Positions 27,438-37,500 of a stretch of DNA of 64,000 nucleotides are shown here, piece after piece. This stretch comes from Arthrobacter cupressi. Lineage in GTDB: Bacteria; Actinomycetota; Actinomycetes; Actinomycetales; Micrococcaceae. Position 1 is the first letter of the stretch. Every line of letters begins with the position of its first letter. The notes beneath the pieces were generated by a model. The model saw only the letters and a list, made by a program, of their open reading frames with translations. It was not told where the DNA came from and did no database searches. The DNA is taken from NCBI RefSeq assembly GCF_900099975.1, contig NZ_FNEI01000003.1:92088-156087 (forward strand). The letters run 5' to 3'. Made by a program: the position numbers and the translations under genes.

Positions 27438-28622
27438 TCAGCGCGCTCCCGCCAAGGCTGGGCGCGGCTTCCGGATGACCTTCACCACCGGTTCCACGAA
27501 CCGGGCAGCCAGCGGGCCGATGACCGCCATCAGCAGCACATAGGCCGTGGCCAGGGCCGCCAGTTCGCGCGGCACGGCGCCCGAGGTGACCGCGAGCCCG
27601 GCGATGACGATCGAGAACTCGCCGCGGGCAATCAACGCCGCCCCGGCACGGAAACGGCCGGGCATTGCGATCCCGGCCTGTTTCGCGGCCCAGATGCCGG
27701 TGAGCATCTTGGTGGCCGCCGTCAGGAGTGCCAGCAGCAGGGCGAAGAGCAGCACCGGCGGAATGGTGGAGGGGTCCGTGTTGAGGCCGAACGCCACGAA
27801 GAAGATCGCCGCAAAGAGGTCCCGCAGCGGTTCCAGGATCCGGGTGGCGTTGTGGGCCGTGGCGCCGGAGATCGCGATGCCCAGCATGAACGCGCCGACG
27901 GCGGCGGAGACCTGCAACGCCGAGGCCAGGCCGGCAACCAGAAGGGCCAGCCCCAGCACGTTGAGCAGGAAGACCTCGGAATTCTCGCTGTGCACGGCCT
28001 GGGACACACGGTGCCCGTGCTTGAGTGCCACAAGCAGGACGACCGTCACGACGGCAAGGGCGATGCCTACGGTCTGCAGCCCGCCCAGGAATCCGACGCC
28101 GGCCAGGATGGCGGTCAGGATCGGCAGGTAGACGGCCATGGTGAGGTCTTCGAACACCAGGATGGCCAGCACCACGGGCGTTTCACGGTTACCGATCCGG
28201 CCGAGGTCCGTGATGACCTTCGCGGCGATCCCCGAGGAGGAAATGTACGTGACGCCGCCCATCACGATGGCCCCCACCAGGCCCCAGCCCAGCAGCAGCG
28301 CCACCCCGGCACCGGGCGCGAAGTTCAGCACGAGGTCCATCACGCCGGCCTGCCAGGAACGCCGCAGCCCGGTCACGAGTTCTGCGGCGGTGTATTCCAA
28401 TCCGAGCATAAGCAGCAGCAGGATGACGCCGATCTCGCCGGACAGGTGCGCGAACTCGTGCATGCCGTCCAGTTTGACGATCCCGCCCGCGCCGAAGCCC
28501 AGCCCGCCCAGGAGATACAGGGGAATGGGGGACATTCCGATGCGTTCGGCAAGACGTGCCAGCAGGCCGAGGGCGAAGACGACTGCGCCAAGTTCGATCA
28601 GGGCCAGGGCCAAAGGGTCCAT
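27438..28622 (-). CDS. Kef-type cation:proton antiporter, membrane subunit
   Basis: A 394-residue CPA2-family transporter with about twelve or thirteen helices. IELGAVVFALGLLARLAERI, PIPLYLLGGLGFGAGG, LLLLMLGLEYTAAELV and VGAIVMGGVTYISSSGIAAKV are family signatures. The cytoplasmic TrkA-N/RCK domain of KefB/C is absent; regulation is presumably supplied by the separate TrkA-C protein encoded five bases upstream, as in the B. subtilis KhtTU pair. It should exchange K+ (or Na+) for H+. Confidence 0.88.
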   Translation of the reverse strand: MDPLALALIELGAVVFALGLLARLAERIGMSPIPLYLLGGLGFGAGGIVKLDGMHEFAHLSGEIGVILLLLMLGLEYTAAELVTGLRRSWQAGVMDLVLNFAPGAGVALLLGWGLVGAIVMGGVTYISSSGIAAKVITDLGRIGNRETPVVLAILVFEDLTMAVYLPILTAILAGVGFLGGLQTVGIALAVVTVVLLVALKHGHRVSQAVHSENSEVFLLNVLGLALLVAGLASALQVSAAVGAFMLGIAISGATAHNATRILEPLRDLFAAIFFVAFGLNTDPSTIPPVLLFALLLALLTAATKMLTGIWAAKQAGIAMPGRFRAGAALIARGEFSIVIAGLAVTSGAVPRELAALATAYVLLMAVIGPLAARFVEPVVKVIRKPRPALAGAR

Positions 28623-28627
28623 GGCCG

Positions 28628-29110
28628 TCAGCCGTTGCGCAAAATGGCAGCCGCAGAGTCCAGGCCTTCCTGCGTGCCGACAGCAACCAGCAAATCACCC
28701 GTGTGGAGCACGACGTCGGGCGCCGGCGAGGGGACGACCTCGCCTTCGCGCATGATCGCCACGATCGAGACACCACTTCGGGTACGGATCTGGGCCTTGC
28801 CCATGGGCTGGTCGTGGAAGGGGGAGTCGGCGGCAATGGAGAACTGGCGCGTGACGATGCCGGGAATTTCCTTGTGGGCTTCGGCTAGGCGCATGGCGAT
28901 GTGCTGGCCGCCCAGGAGATTGCCCAGGGCGGCTGCTTCGTCAGCGGTCAACGGGATGGAGGCCTGGCAGGTATCGGGATCGTCCCAGGTCGAAATGAAG
29001 AGCTCGGTTTCGCCTTCGCGCAGTTCCACCACGCCGATCCGGCGCCCGGAAGCCGTGATGAAGTCCTTGCGGACGCCCAGGCCGGGGAGTTCAGTCTCAT
29101 CCACGTTCAT
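28628..29110 (-). CDS. TrkA-C domain regulatory subunit of cation antiporter (KhtT-like)
   Basis: A 160-residue cytosolic protein. The N-terminal part (ETELPGLGVRKDFITASGRR, VVELREGETELFI) matches KhtT-type antiporter regulators, and residues ~80-160 form an RCK_C/TrkA-C domain (IRTRSGVSIVAIMREGEVVPSPAPD, LHTGDLLVAVGTQEGL). Such subunits gate the partner antiporter in response to pH or nucleotides. It is immediately upstream of the membrane subunit in the same direction. Confidence 0.88.
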   Translation of the reverse strand: MNVDETELPGLGVRKDFITASGRRIGVVELREGETELFISTWDDPDTCQASIPLTADEAAALGNLLGGQHIAMRLAEAHKEIPGIVTRQFSIAADSPFHDQPMGKAQIRTRSGVSIVAIMREGEVVPSPAPDVVLHTGDLLVAVGTQEGLDSAAAILRNG

Positions 29111-29175
29111 GGATCCACCCTAGTCCTCTTGCGGGGGCTGCGGAACGGTACCGCGCGGCGGCCGGCAGCGCGCCC

Positions 29176-29964
29176 TTACACGGCGTTCAGCGGCAGTCCG
29201 CGGGCAGCGTCGTCGTAGTATTCGCGGTTCTGCAGGGAGGCGGCGGCCGCCTCGTCGAGCACGACGATCGCGTTGGCGTGCCACTGCAGGATCGACGCCG
29301 GGCAGGAGGCCGAGAGCGGACCCTCGACGGCGGCCCCCACGGCATTGGCCTTGGCCTCGCCGGTTGCGATCAGCACCAGGCGCCGGGCGTCCATGACGGT
29401 GCCGAGGCCCTGGGTGATGCAGTGGGTGGGGACCTCGGACTCGGAGGCGAAGAAGCGGGCGTTGTCGCGCCGTGTGCGGGCGGCCAGGCGCTTGACCCGG
29501 GTGCGGGAGGAGAGCGAGGACGCCGGTTCGTTGAAACCCACGTGGCCGTTGGCGCCGATGCCCAGGATCTGCACGTCGATGCCCCCGGCGGCGGCGATCG
29601 CGGCATCATAAGCGGCGGCGCCGGCCTCCAGTTCGGCCAGGGTGGCCCCGGTGCCGTCCGGCACGTTGAGCCCGTCCACGGGCAGGCCGATCACCTCGCA
29701 GACCTCGCGGACCAGCACCTGGCGGTAGGACTCGGGGTGCGTGGCGGGCAAGCCCACATACTCGTCCAGCGCGAAGCCCTTGGCCGCCGAGAAGTCCGCC
29801 CGGCCGTCCGCAACGGCTGCGGCGAGCTCGGCGTACAGGCCCAGCGGGGAGGAACCCGTGGCGAGCCCTAGGACGGGATCCTTGCCGGCAGGCAGCCCGG
29901 CGAGGACGGCCTGGGCGGCAACGGACGCCGCGGATTCGGGGGTGGGGGCGACAATGATTTCCAT
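29176..29964 (-). CDS. nagB: Glucosamine-6-phosphate deaminase
   Basis: A 262-residue NagB that converts glucosamine-6-phosphate to fructose-6-phosphate and ammonia. The signatures are LGLATGSSPLGLYAEL, FALDEYVGLPATHPESY (catalytic Asp) and LGIGANGHVGFNEPAS. It is the last gene of a ROK regulator-GH3 hexosaminidase-nagB run, all leftward, which points to use of GlcNAc-containing sugars from chitin or recycled cell wall. No nagA is present in the window. Confidence 0.94.
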   Translation of the reverse strand: MEIIVAPTPESAASVAAQAVLAGLPAGKDPVLGLATGSSPLGLYAELAAAVADGRADFSAAKGFALDEYVGLPATHPESYRQVLVREVCEVIGLPVDGLNVPDGTGATLAELEAGAAAYDAAIAAAGGIDVQILGIGANGHVGFNEPASSLSSRTRVKRLAARTRRDNARFFASESEVPTHCITQGLGTVMDARRLVLIATGEAKANAVGAAVEGPLSASCPASILQWHANAIVVLDEAAAASLQNREYYDDAARGLPLNAV

Positions 29965-30012
29965 CGAGTGGTTCCTTGATGTGGTCTCTGGGGATCTGTG
30001 GTCCGGGGAAAG

Positions 30013-31521
30013 CTAGTGGCTGCCGAGCAGGAGCCCGCAGAGCGCCTGCGACACCCCAAGGGATGCGCCGTAGGTGACGATGTCTGCGCCGCCGCGCGGC
30101 CAGCCGCATTCGACGGCGATCACGGCGTGGCCTTCCGCCCGCAGGCGGGAGAAGACCGTCCAGAGCGGGTGGTCGCCGTCGAGCCCGCGCCCGACGACGG
30201 CGACCTTCGCGCCGTCCGGAACCTCGCCTTCGCCGACGACGGCGTCCGTGGCCGCCGCGGGACCCCACGGCACCTGCCCGACGGCGAAGTTCGCGCCGGT
30301 GTCCACCTGCACTATCGCCACGGGTTCTTCGCGGGCCAGCCAGTTTTCGGCGGCGGCGGAGACTTCGAAGGCCTCGCGGATGCGGCCGGCGTCGAGTGTC
30401 GCGTCGGCCTCCGCGGAATCCAGGGCGGGGCGGCCGGGCTTGCTGGAGATCCCGCGGGGCGTGGCCTGGTGGATTTCGGCGGCGCCCGCGGCCGGGAAGC
30501 GTGCGGACAGTCCGGCCACGCGTGCGGCGGCGTCGGCCAGCCGTTCGAGGCTGAGCCGTCCTTCGGCCACGGCTTCGGTGATCGCCGCGAGCGTCTGTTC
30601 GTAGAGCTCCGGGCCGGTGTCCGAGCCAACGCACAGCAGGTCGGCGCCTGCCTGCAGCGCCCGCACGGCGGCCTCCGGCACACCGGTGTCCGCGGAGGCG
30701 CCGGCCATGTCGAGCGCGTCGGTGAGGATGACGCCGTCGAAGCCGAGTTCCTCGCGCAGCAGCCCCTGCAGGATCCGGGAGGAGAAGGTGGCCGGGTTCT
30801 CCGGGTCCAGGGCGTCCACCAGGATGTGGCTGGTCATTACAGTGGCGCCCTTGGCCTCCACGAGGGCCCGGAATGGCACCAGCTCGCGGGCTTCCAGTGT
30901 GGCGGCGTCGGCGGAGACGCGGGGAAGCTCGTGGTGGGAATCGGAGGTGGTGCTGCCGTGGCCCGGGAAGTGCTTGGCGCAGGAGGCCACGCCGGAGTCC
31001 TCCAGGCCGCGGATCCACGCCGCCGTGTGCCGGGCGACGAGGTCCGGTTCGGCGCCGAAGCTGCGGACGCCGATCACGGGGTTGTCCGCCTCCGAGTTCA
31101 CGTCCGCGTCCGGGGCCAGGTTCAGGTTGATGCCAAGGCTCGCGAGTTCCTGGCCGATGGTCGCGGCGCTCGTGGCGGTCAGCGTGACGTCGTCCAGGCG
31201 GCCGAGCACGGCGTTGCCGGGCTGCGGGGAGCCGGTGAGGTAGTGCAGCCGGGTGACGTCCCCGCCTTCCTCGTCGACGGCGATCAGCGTATGGGGGGAG
31301 TGGGCGCGCAGCCCCGCGCACAGGTCGCGCAGCTGCACGGGGGACGCCACGTTGGTGCCGTAAAGGCACACCGCCGCCAGTCCGGCGTCGTACGCGTCCA
31401 GGATCCAGACGGGCACGGCGATCCCGGAGAATCCGGGCATGAGGGTGCCGGCGGCGAGCCGGCGGATGTGTTCGGTGCTATGTTCCGGTGCGGCGAGGGT
31501 GGCGGATTTCGAGGTGCCCAT
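30013..31521 (-). CDS. Glycoside hydrolase family 3, beta-N-acetylhexosaminidase-like
   Basis: A 502-residue GH3 enzyme of the NagZ branch. ASCAKHFPGHGSTTSDSHHE carries the KHFPGHG and D-H dyad of hexosaminidases, and DGVILTDALDMAGAS contains the nucleophile Asp. LIAVDEEGGDVTRLHYL is the substrate-binding region. The C-terminal ~150 residues form a second domain beyond the minimal NagZ length, as in other actinobacterial members. It has no signal peptide, so it acts in the cytoplasm on imported fragments. The ATG at 31521 follows GAAGGAG; an upstream in-frame start at 31620 lies inside the ROK gene. Confidence 0.88.
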   Translation of the reverse strand: MGTSKSATLAAPEHSTEHIRRLAAGTLMPGFSGIAVPVWILDAYDAGLAAVCLYGTNVASPVQLRDLCAGLRAHSPHTLIAVDEEGGDVTRLHYLTGSPQPGNAVLGRLDDVTLTATSAATIGQELASLGINLNLAPDADVNSEADNPVIGVRSFGAEPDLVARHTAAWIRGLEDSGVASCAKHFPGHGSTTSDSHHELPRVSADAATLEARELVPFRALVEAKGATVMTSHILVDALDPENPATFSSRILQGLLREELGFDGVILTDALDMAGASADTGVPEAAVRALQAGADLLCVGSDTGPELYEQTLAAITEAVAEGRLSLERLADAAARVAGLSARFPAAGAAEIHQATPRGISSKPGRPALDSAEADATLDAGRIREAFEVSAAAENWLAREEPVAIVQVDTGANFAVGQVPWGPAAATDAVVGEGEVPDGAKVAVVGRGLDGDHPLWTVFSRLRAEGHAVIAVECGWPRGGADIVTYGASLGVSQALCGLLLGSH

Positions 31522-31595
31522 GGCTTGGCTCCTTCGGACGACTGTGTGCGGGGCAGTTTGGTGCGGGCCGGAGCCCGTGGGTGCGGGGGCGGGGT

Positions 31596-32774
31596 TCACG
31601 CCACTCCCAGTTGGTTCCACAGGACCATGACGGCGGCCCCGCGGAGGACGATGTCCTGCGGGTCCGCGGCCAGCCGGACGGTGACCGGCGCCGGATCCTG
31701 GTGCAGCAGCCGGGCAAGCAGGGTCTGCTGCACGGCGTCGAGCAGCGGACCTCCCAGCAGGTGGCGGGGCCCGGCGAGGACCACTTCCGCCAGATCGAGG
31801 ACGCCCACCACGGGGGCGAGGGCGATGGCGAGCCGTTCGCCCGCTTCCTGGTAGACGACGGCGGTGGCGGCCTCCGGGCTGTCGCCCGCCGCAGCGTCGG
31901 CCAGGGCGCGTTCCAGGCTGGGGACCGACATCCAGGTTTCGAGGCAGCCGGTGCGGCCACAGACGCAGAGCGCCCCGGGGTCCGTTCCGACCGTGACGTG
32001 GCCGATTTCGCCGGCCGCCGAGTGGGCGCCGCGGGCACGCCGCCCGCCGACAATCACGCCGGAGCCGACGCCGCGGCCGATTTTGACGAGGATTTCGTCG
32101 TCGCAGCCGCCGCCGAAGGTGTGGTCCGCGTGGACGGCTGCGTCGGCGTCGTTGGAGACCAGGGTGGGCAGGCCGGTGTGCTCTTCCAACAGTTCGCGCA
32201 AGGGAACGCTATTCCAGCCGAGGTTGGGTGCGGTGAGGACCACCCCGTCCGCGCTGACGATGCCCGGGGTGCCGACGCCGATACCCAGCAGCGGTGCGGT
32301 GGCCTTGGCGGCGGTATCGGCAACGAGTTCCAGGACCTGTTCGACGACGGCCTGGCCGGTGGCGGCTTGCCCGGTGGCGGTGCCGGTTCCGGCGCCGAGC
32401 GGCCGTTCGATGCTTTCGAGGATGTTGCCGTCCAGGTCCAGGACGGCGGCGCGGAGGGCGGTTTCGCCGGAGAGGTCCACGCCGATCACCTGCAGGCCCT
32501 GGCGGTTGATGTCCACGAGGATGGCGGGCTTGCCGGGGCGGACTTCGCCGGACTGGCCGAGCTCGACCACATGGCCGCGGTCCATGAGGTCCGAGACCAA
32601 GTCCGAGACGGTGACGCGGGTGAGGCCCAAGGTGCGGGAGAGGTCGGCGCGGCTCATGGCGCCGTCGGCGTGGAGGGTGCGGCGGACCAGCGAAAGGTTG
32701 TTCGCGCGGCCGTCCGAGGGGAGGGTTGCGGCGCCGGTCCGTTTGCTGTGACCCCGGTCTCGTACGCTCGTCAT
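31596..32774 (-). CDS. ROK-family transcriptional repressor
   Basis: A 392-residue NagC/XylR-like protein. The N-terminal helix-turn-helix is MSRADLSRTLGLTRVTVSDLVSDLMDRGHV; the sugar-kinase-like domain has VIGVDLSGETALRAAVLD, the zinc and sugar motifs GEIGHVTVGTDPGALCVCGRTGCLE, and LAEVVLAGPRHLLGG. It heads the amino-sugar operon and is likely to repress it, being released by GlcNAc or GlcN phosphates. A palindrome directly upstream of its start is a good autoregulatory site. Confidence 0.9.
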   Translation of the reverse strand: MTSVRDRGHSKRTGAATLPSDGRANNLSLVRRTLHADGAMSRADLSRTLGLTRVTVSDLVSDLMDRGHVVELGQSGEVRPGKPAILVDINRQGLQVIGVDLSGETALRAAVLDLDGNILESIERPLGAGTGTATGQAATGQAVVEQVLELVADTAAKATAPLLGIGVGTPGIVSADGVVLTAPNLGWNSVPLRELLEEHTGLPTLVSNDADAAVHADHTFGGGCDDEILVKIGRGVGSGVIVGGRRARGAHSAAGEIGHVTVGTDPGALCVCGRTGCLETWMSVPSLERALADAAAGDSPEAATAVVYQEAGERLAIALAPVVGVLDLAEVVLAGPRHLLGGPLLDAVQQTLLARLLHQDPAPVTVRLAADPQDIVLRGAAVMVLWNQLGVA

Positions 32775-32778
32775 GAGA

Positions 32779-32797
32779 GTTAGTTAACTCTACTAAC
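32779..32797. promoter_or_regulatory. ROK-regulator operator, GTTAGT-N7-ACTAAC
   Basis: A perfect 6+6 inverted repeat separated by TAACTCT sits five bases upstream of the ROK start codon. TTAGT/ACTAA half sites are typical of ROK/NagC-type operators in Actinobacteria, so this is probably the site of autorepression. The remaining 240 bases up to 33038 hold no gene, only a short CCCGC/GCGGG hairpin near 32916-32935. Confidence 0.6.
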
Positions 32798-33038
32798 AAT
32801 CAAAGGTCAAGGGGTCGGTGAGGAGTTGCGATTGTGTCGGCGCTGGGCGCGTGCTCGGCGGGTACGGCCCGCCGTCGGGATGTACCTGCGGTTTTACCCC
32901 TTCAAATGTGGGACGCCCGCCCAAATTTGAGCGGGTATCCCTCATTTCGGCGGGCGAAAGTCTTCAGGGCCGGAGTCGCTGCCGGGGTTGCTCCTACCGA
33001 CCAGGCACGCACCTGCCGCCCCCAAAGCCCCGCCTCAG

Positions 33039-34442
33039 CTACCGCTCAGGTACGACGGCGATGGCCGTGTCCGCGGGCGCCTTCACCGGGAGGATCACGA
33101 GGAGCCCGGCCAGCAGCACCACCATGATCCCGAGGATTCCCCAGCGCTGCGCTTCCCCGGCCGCCACGAGAGGGGTGGCGATGGTGATGCAGAGCGTGAA
33201 CAGGGTGGGTGCGAGGAAGCTGACCGCCCGGCCGGTGGTGGCGTAGAGGCCGAAGAGTTCGCCGGATTCGCCGTCGGGTGCCAGCCGGGCCAGGTAGGCG
33301 CGGGACGAGGCCTGGGCCGGGCCCACGAACAGGCACAGCAGCAGGCCGAACGTCCAGAAGGTGCTGCCGCCGCTCCAGGCAGCGCCGAAGAAGGAATAGC
33401 TGCCGTTGCCGAGGGCGAGGATCGCGGTGCCGGCAACGAGCAGCCCGATCAGCGCTATGACAATGACGGCCTTGGGTCCGATCCGGTCATCGAGGAGCCC
33501 GCCGATGATGGCGCCCACGGCTGCCACGATGTTGCCGAAGATCGCGAAGAAGATGACTTCCCTGAGTTCGAAGCCGAACGTGCCGGCCGCGATGACTCCG
33601 CCGAAGGTGAAGACGGCGGCCAGCCCGTCGCGGAAGATGGCGCTGGCGAGGAGGAAATAGATGGTGTGCGGGCTGGTCTTGTAGATGGCGCCGATCCTGC
33701 GGAACAACAGCCGGTAGGACGCCAGGAAGCCGAGCCGCGCCTGTGCCTGCCGGACGGGCAGTTCGGGCACGGCGAACAGGACGGGCAGCGCGAAGATGAA
33801 GAACCACAGGGCCGAGAACACGGCCACCAGGCGGATGTTCAGCCCGTCGGTGGTCTGTGCTCCGAACCAGTCGAAGGATGGCTGTACGAACAGCTGCAGT
33901 ACGGCCAGCAGGGCCACGATTCCGCCGAGGTACCCCATGCCCCAGCCGAAGCCGCTCACCTTGCCGATGTTGGCCGGCGTCGAGATCTGCGCGAGCATCG
34001 CGTTGTAGTTGACCCCGGCGAACTCGAAGAACACGTTGCCGAGCGCAATCAGGGTGACGCCCAGCAGCAGGAACTCCGGCCGGGGGAAGACGAAGAAGCA
34101 CAGTCCGGTCAGCAGCGCGACCAGCGCCGTGTTGACCCCCAGCCACAGCTTGCGCCGCCCGCCGGCGTCGGAACGCTGGCCCGTGACCGGGGCGAGCAGC
34201 GCGATCGCCGCGCCCGCGATCGCCAGCGCTGCGCCCAGGGCCGCCGACGCCGCATCCTCGCCGCCGAAGGCATTGGACGTGAGATAGACGGTGAAGACGA
34301 AGGTGGTCATGACGGCGTTGAACGCCGCCGAACCCCAGTCCCAGGAGGCCCAGGCGAGGATCCGGCCCTTGGTGGAGGCGGTGGTGCCGGCCGCCAGCTC
34401 CGAAGCGGGATGGGGAGTGTCGGGAACCGCTGTGGTGTCCAT
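33039..34442 (-). CDS. UMF1-family MFS transporter (Atg22-like)
   Basis: A 467-residue membrane protein with about twelve helices. ILAWASWDWGSAAFNAVMTTFVFTVYL is the characteristic UMF1/Atg22 first helix, with GQRSDAGGRRKLWL in the 2-3 loop and VFFEFAGVNYNAMLAQI. Atg22 in yeast exports vacuolar amino acids; the bacterial role is not established. It is convergent with the amino-sugar operon side and divergent from the mrp operon. Confidence 0.85.
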   Translation of the reverse strand: MDTTAVPDTPHPASELAAGTTASTKGRILAWASWDWGSAAFNAVMTTFVFTVYLTSNAFGGEDAASAALGAALAIAGAAIALLAPVTGQRSDAGGRRKLWLGVNTALVALLTGLCFFVFPRPEFLLLGVTLIALGNVFFEFAGVNYNAMLAQISTPANIGKVSGFGWGMGYLGGIVALLAVLQLFVQPSFDWFGAQTTDGLNIRLVAVFSALWFFIFALPVLFAVPELPVRQAQARLGFLASYRLLFRRIGAIYKTSPHTIYFLLASAIFRDGLAAVFTFGGVIAAGTFGFELREVIFFAIFGNIVAAVGAIIGGLLDDRIGPKAVIVIALIGLLVAGTAILALGNGSYSFFGAAWSGGSTFWTFGLLLCLFVGPAQASSRAYLARLAPDGESGELFGLYATTGRAVSFLAPTLFTLCITIATPLVAAGEAQRWGILGIMVVLLAGLLVILPVKAPADTAIAVVPER

Positions 34443-34579
34443 GGTGTGAATGCTATCGGCAGGCCGCTACGGAAACGTGGTTGTCACACCCGATTGATAA
34501 ACTGTGGGGACCGAACCCAAAGTATGACCGCCGGCTCCAACTCTTTGACAACTTTCATCCTGATTTAGCGGAGATAACA

Positions 34580-37500
34580 GTGATCACAGTCCTTGCCGTG
34601 ACCTTTGCAGCGGCTGCTGTGGCGCCCTGGATCTTCCGGAAAATCGGGCGGAGTGCCTTCTATGTGCTGGCGGCGGTTCCCGCGGCTTCGCTTGTGTGGC
34701 TGATCGCGCAGTACGGCGCCGTGTACGGGGAAGGAAGCACCGGCGGCTTCATCGAGGAAAGCCTCCCGTGGATTCCCGAGCTCAAGCTCGAATTCGCCTT
34801 CCGCATGGACGTGCTGTCCTGGGTGATGTCCCTGCTGGTCCTCGGCGTCGGCACCCTCGTGCTGGTCTACTGCGCCCGGTACTTCAAGGACAAGGACGAC
34901 AACCTCGGCGGCTTCGGTGCCCAGCTTCTGGCCTTCGCCGGCGCCATGTTCGGCCTGGTCACCGCGGACGACCTGCTGATGATGTTCATCTTCTGGGAAC
35001 TCACCACTGTCCTGTCCTACCTGCTGATCGGCTACGCCCGCACCCGCCTCTCCGCGCGGCGCTCCGCCCTGCAGGCCCTGGTCGTCACCACCGCCGGCGG
35101 CCTGGCCATGCTGATCGGCCTCATCATCCTCGGCCAGTCCGCGGAGACCTACCGCATGTCCGCGATCCTCGCAGGCACGGAAGAACTCTTTGCCGGGCCC
35201 GCCCAGGGCGCCGTGAACGCCGCCGTCGTCCTGATCCTGGCCGGCGCCGTCACGAAGTCCGCGCTGCTGCCCTTCCATTTCTGGCTCCCCGGCGCCATGG
35301 CGGCCCCGACGCCGGTCAGCGCCTACCTGCACGCCGCCGCCATGGTGAAGGCCGGCATCTACATCGTGGCCCGCATGGCGCCGGGCTTCAGCGAGAGCCC
35401 GGCCTGGCTGCCCCTGGTGCTGGGCCTCGGCCTGGGCACCATGCTGCTGGGCGGATACCGTGCGCTGCGGCAGACCGACATCAAGCTCATCCTGGCCTAC
35501 GGCACGGTCAGCCAGCTCGGCTTCCTCACCATGGTGGTGGGCCTCGGCCGTCCCGACGCCGCCCTGGCCGGCCTCGCCCTGCTGCTCGCGCATGGCCTGT
35601 TCAAGGCCGCGTTGTTCCTGGTGGTGGGCATCATCGACCACCAGTCCGGCACCCGCGACATCCGCAAGCTCTCCGGCGTCTACAAATCCTCGCGGGCGCT
35701 CGCCGTCACCGCCGGCCTGGCCGCCGCCTCCATGGCGGGAGTGCCCCCGCTGGCCGGATTCGTGGCGAAGGAATCCGTGTTCGAGGCGTTCGTGCATTAC
35801 AGCGACGATCCCGCCTCCGGGGGCTGGGGCCTGGTGCTGCTCATCGGCCTGGTGCTCGGGTCCGTGCTGACCTTTGCCTACAGCGCCCGTTTCATGTGGG
35901 GTGCCTTCGCCAGCAAGCCGGGCCTGGAGCGGACCCCGTTCAAGGCGATCCGGCTGTCCTTCCTGGCCGCGCCCGCCATCCTGAGCGTGCTCAGCGTGGC
36001 GTACGGCCTGTGGCCGGTCCCGGCCGACGCCTGGATCCAGCCGTACGCTGCGCTCTTCGCCGAGCCAGGGCACGACGCCGGTGCCCCCGACGCCGGTGCG
36101 GGGCACCTTGCGCTGTGGCACGGCCTCACGCCGGCGCTGGGCCTGACCGCCGTCACCTTCGCGGCCGGCCTCGCCATGTTCTACTGGCGCAACGCTGTCT
36201 CCCGGGCCCAAAGCCGGGTGCCGGACTGGGTGGACGGCGACCGCGCCTACCAGCGCACCATCGGAGCCCTGGACGACGTGGCCGTGTGGGTCACGGGACG
36301 CACCCAGCGCGGTTCACTGTACTTCTACCTGGCCGTGATCCTCACCGTCGCCTTCGCGGTGCCGCTGAGCGTGCTGCTGGTTTCCAACAAGCCGCTGCCC
36401 GGCGGGCTCTACATTGTGGACCCGAATTCGCCGCTGCAACTGGTCGCGGCCGCGGGCATCATCGCGGGGGCCCTGGCCGCGGTGCGCGCCAACAAGCGCT
36501 TCCTTGCGGTCCTGATGGTCTCGGTGACCGGGTACGGCATCGCCCTGATGTTCGCGCTGCAGGGCGCCCCCGACCTCGCCCTGACCCAGATGCTCGTGGA
36601 AACCATCATCCTGGTGGCCTTCGTCCTGGCCATGCGCAGCCTGCCCGCCGAACTGCGGGACCGCACGGGCGGCAGGCTCCGCGTGGTCCGCATCATCATC
36701 GGCGCCGCATTCGGGGTGACCATGATCTTCGTGGCGATCTACGCCATGGGAGCCCGGGTGGCGGAACCGGTGTCCCTGGCTTTCCCGCAGCTGGCCTACG
36801 AAGGCGGCGGCGGGCTCAACGTGGTCAACGTGACCCTCGTGGACATCCGCGCCTGGGACACCTTCGGCGAGATCTCGGTGCTGGCCGTGGCCGCCACCGG
36901 CGTGGCCAGCCTGATCTTCATCCGCAGCCGCGGCGAACGGATCAACCGCGCCGCCGTCATGCCGGAAGGCACCGTGGGGCGCCGCACCGCCGTCGGGAAC
37001 GACTCCAAGGAGCACGCCTCCCTGCACGTGGCACGCCGCTTCGCCGGCAAGGCCGGGGACCCCTGGCTGGTGGCCGGCCGCACCCTGGCACCCGAGCGGC
37101 GATCCATCATCTTCGAAGTGGTCACCCGGCTGATCTTCCACTCGATGATCATCTTCTCCGTGTACCTGCTGCTCGCCGGGCACAACCTCCCCGGCGGCGG
37201 CTTCGCGGGCGGACTCATGGCCGGGCTCGCCCTGACCGTCCGCTACCTTGCCGGGGGCCGCTTCGAACTGCGCGAGGCCGCCCCGATCAGCGCCGGCATG
37301 CTGCTCGGCTCCGGCCTGGCCCTGGCGGCGCTCACCGGCCTGGTCCCGCTGTTCCTCGGCGGCCAGGTGTTCCAAAGCGCCATCATCGAGTTCTGGCTGC
37401 CGGTCTTCGGGGACATCAAGTTCGTCACCTCCACGCTCTTCGACATCGGCGTGTACCTCGTGGTGGTCGGCCTGGCGCTGGACGTGCTGCGCAGCCTGGG

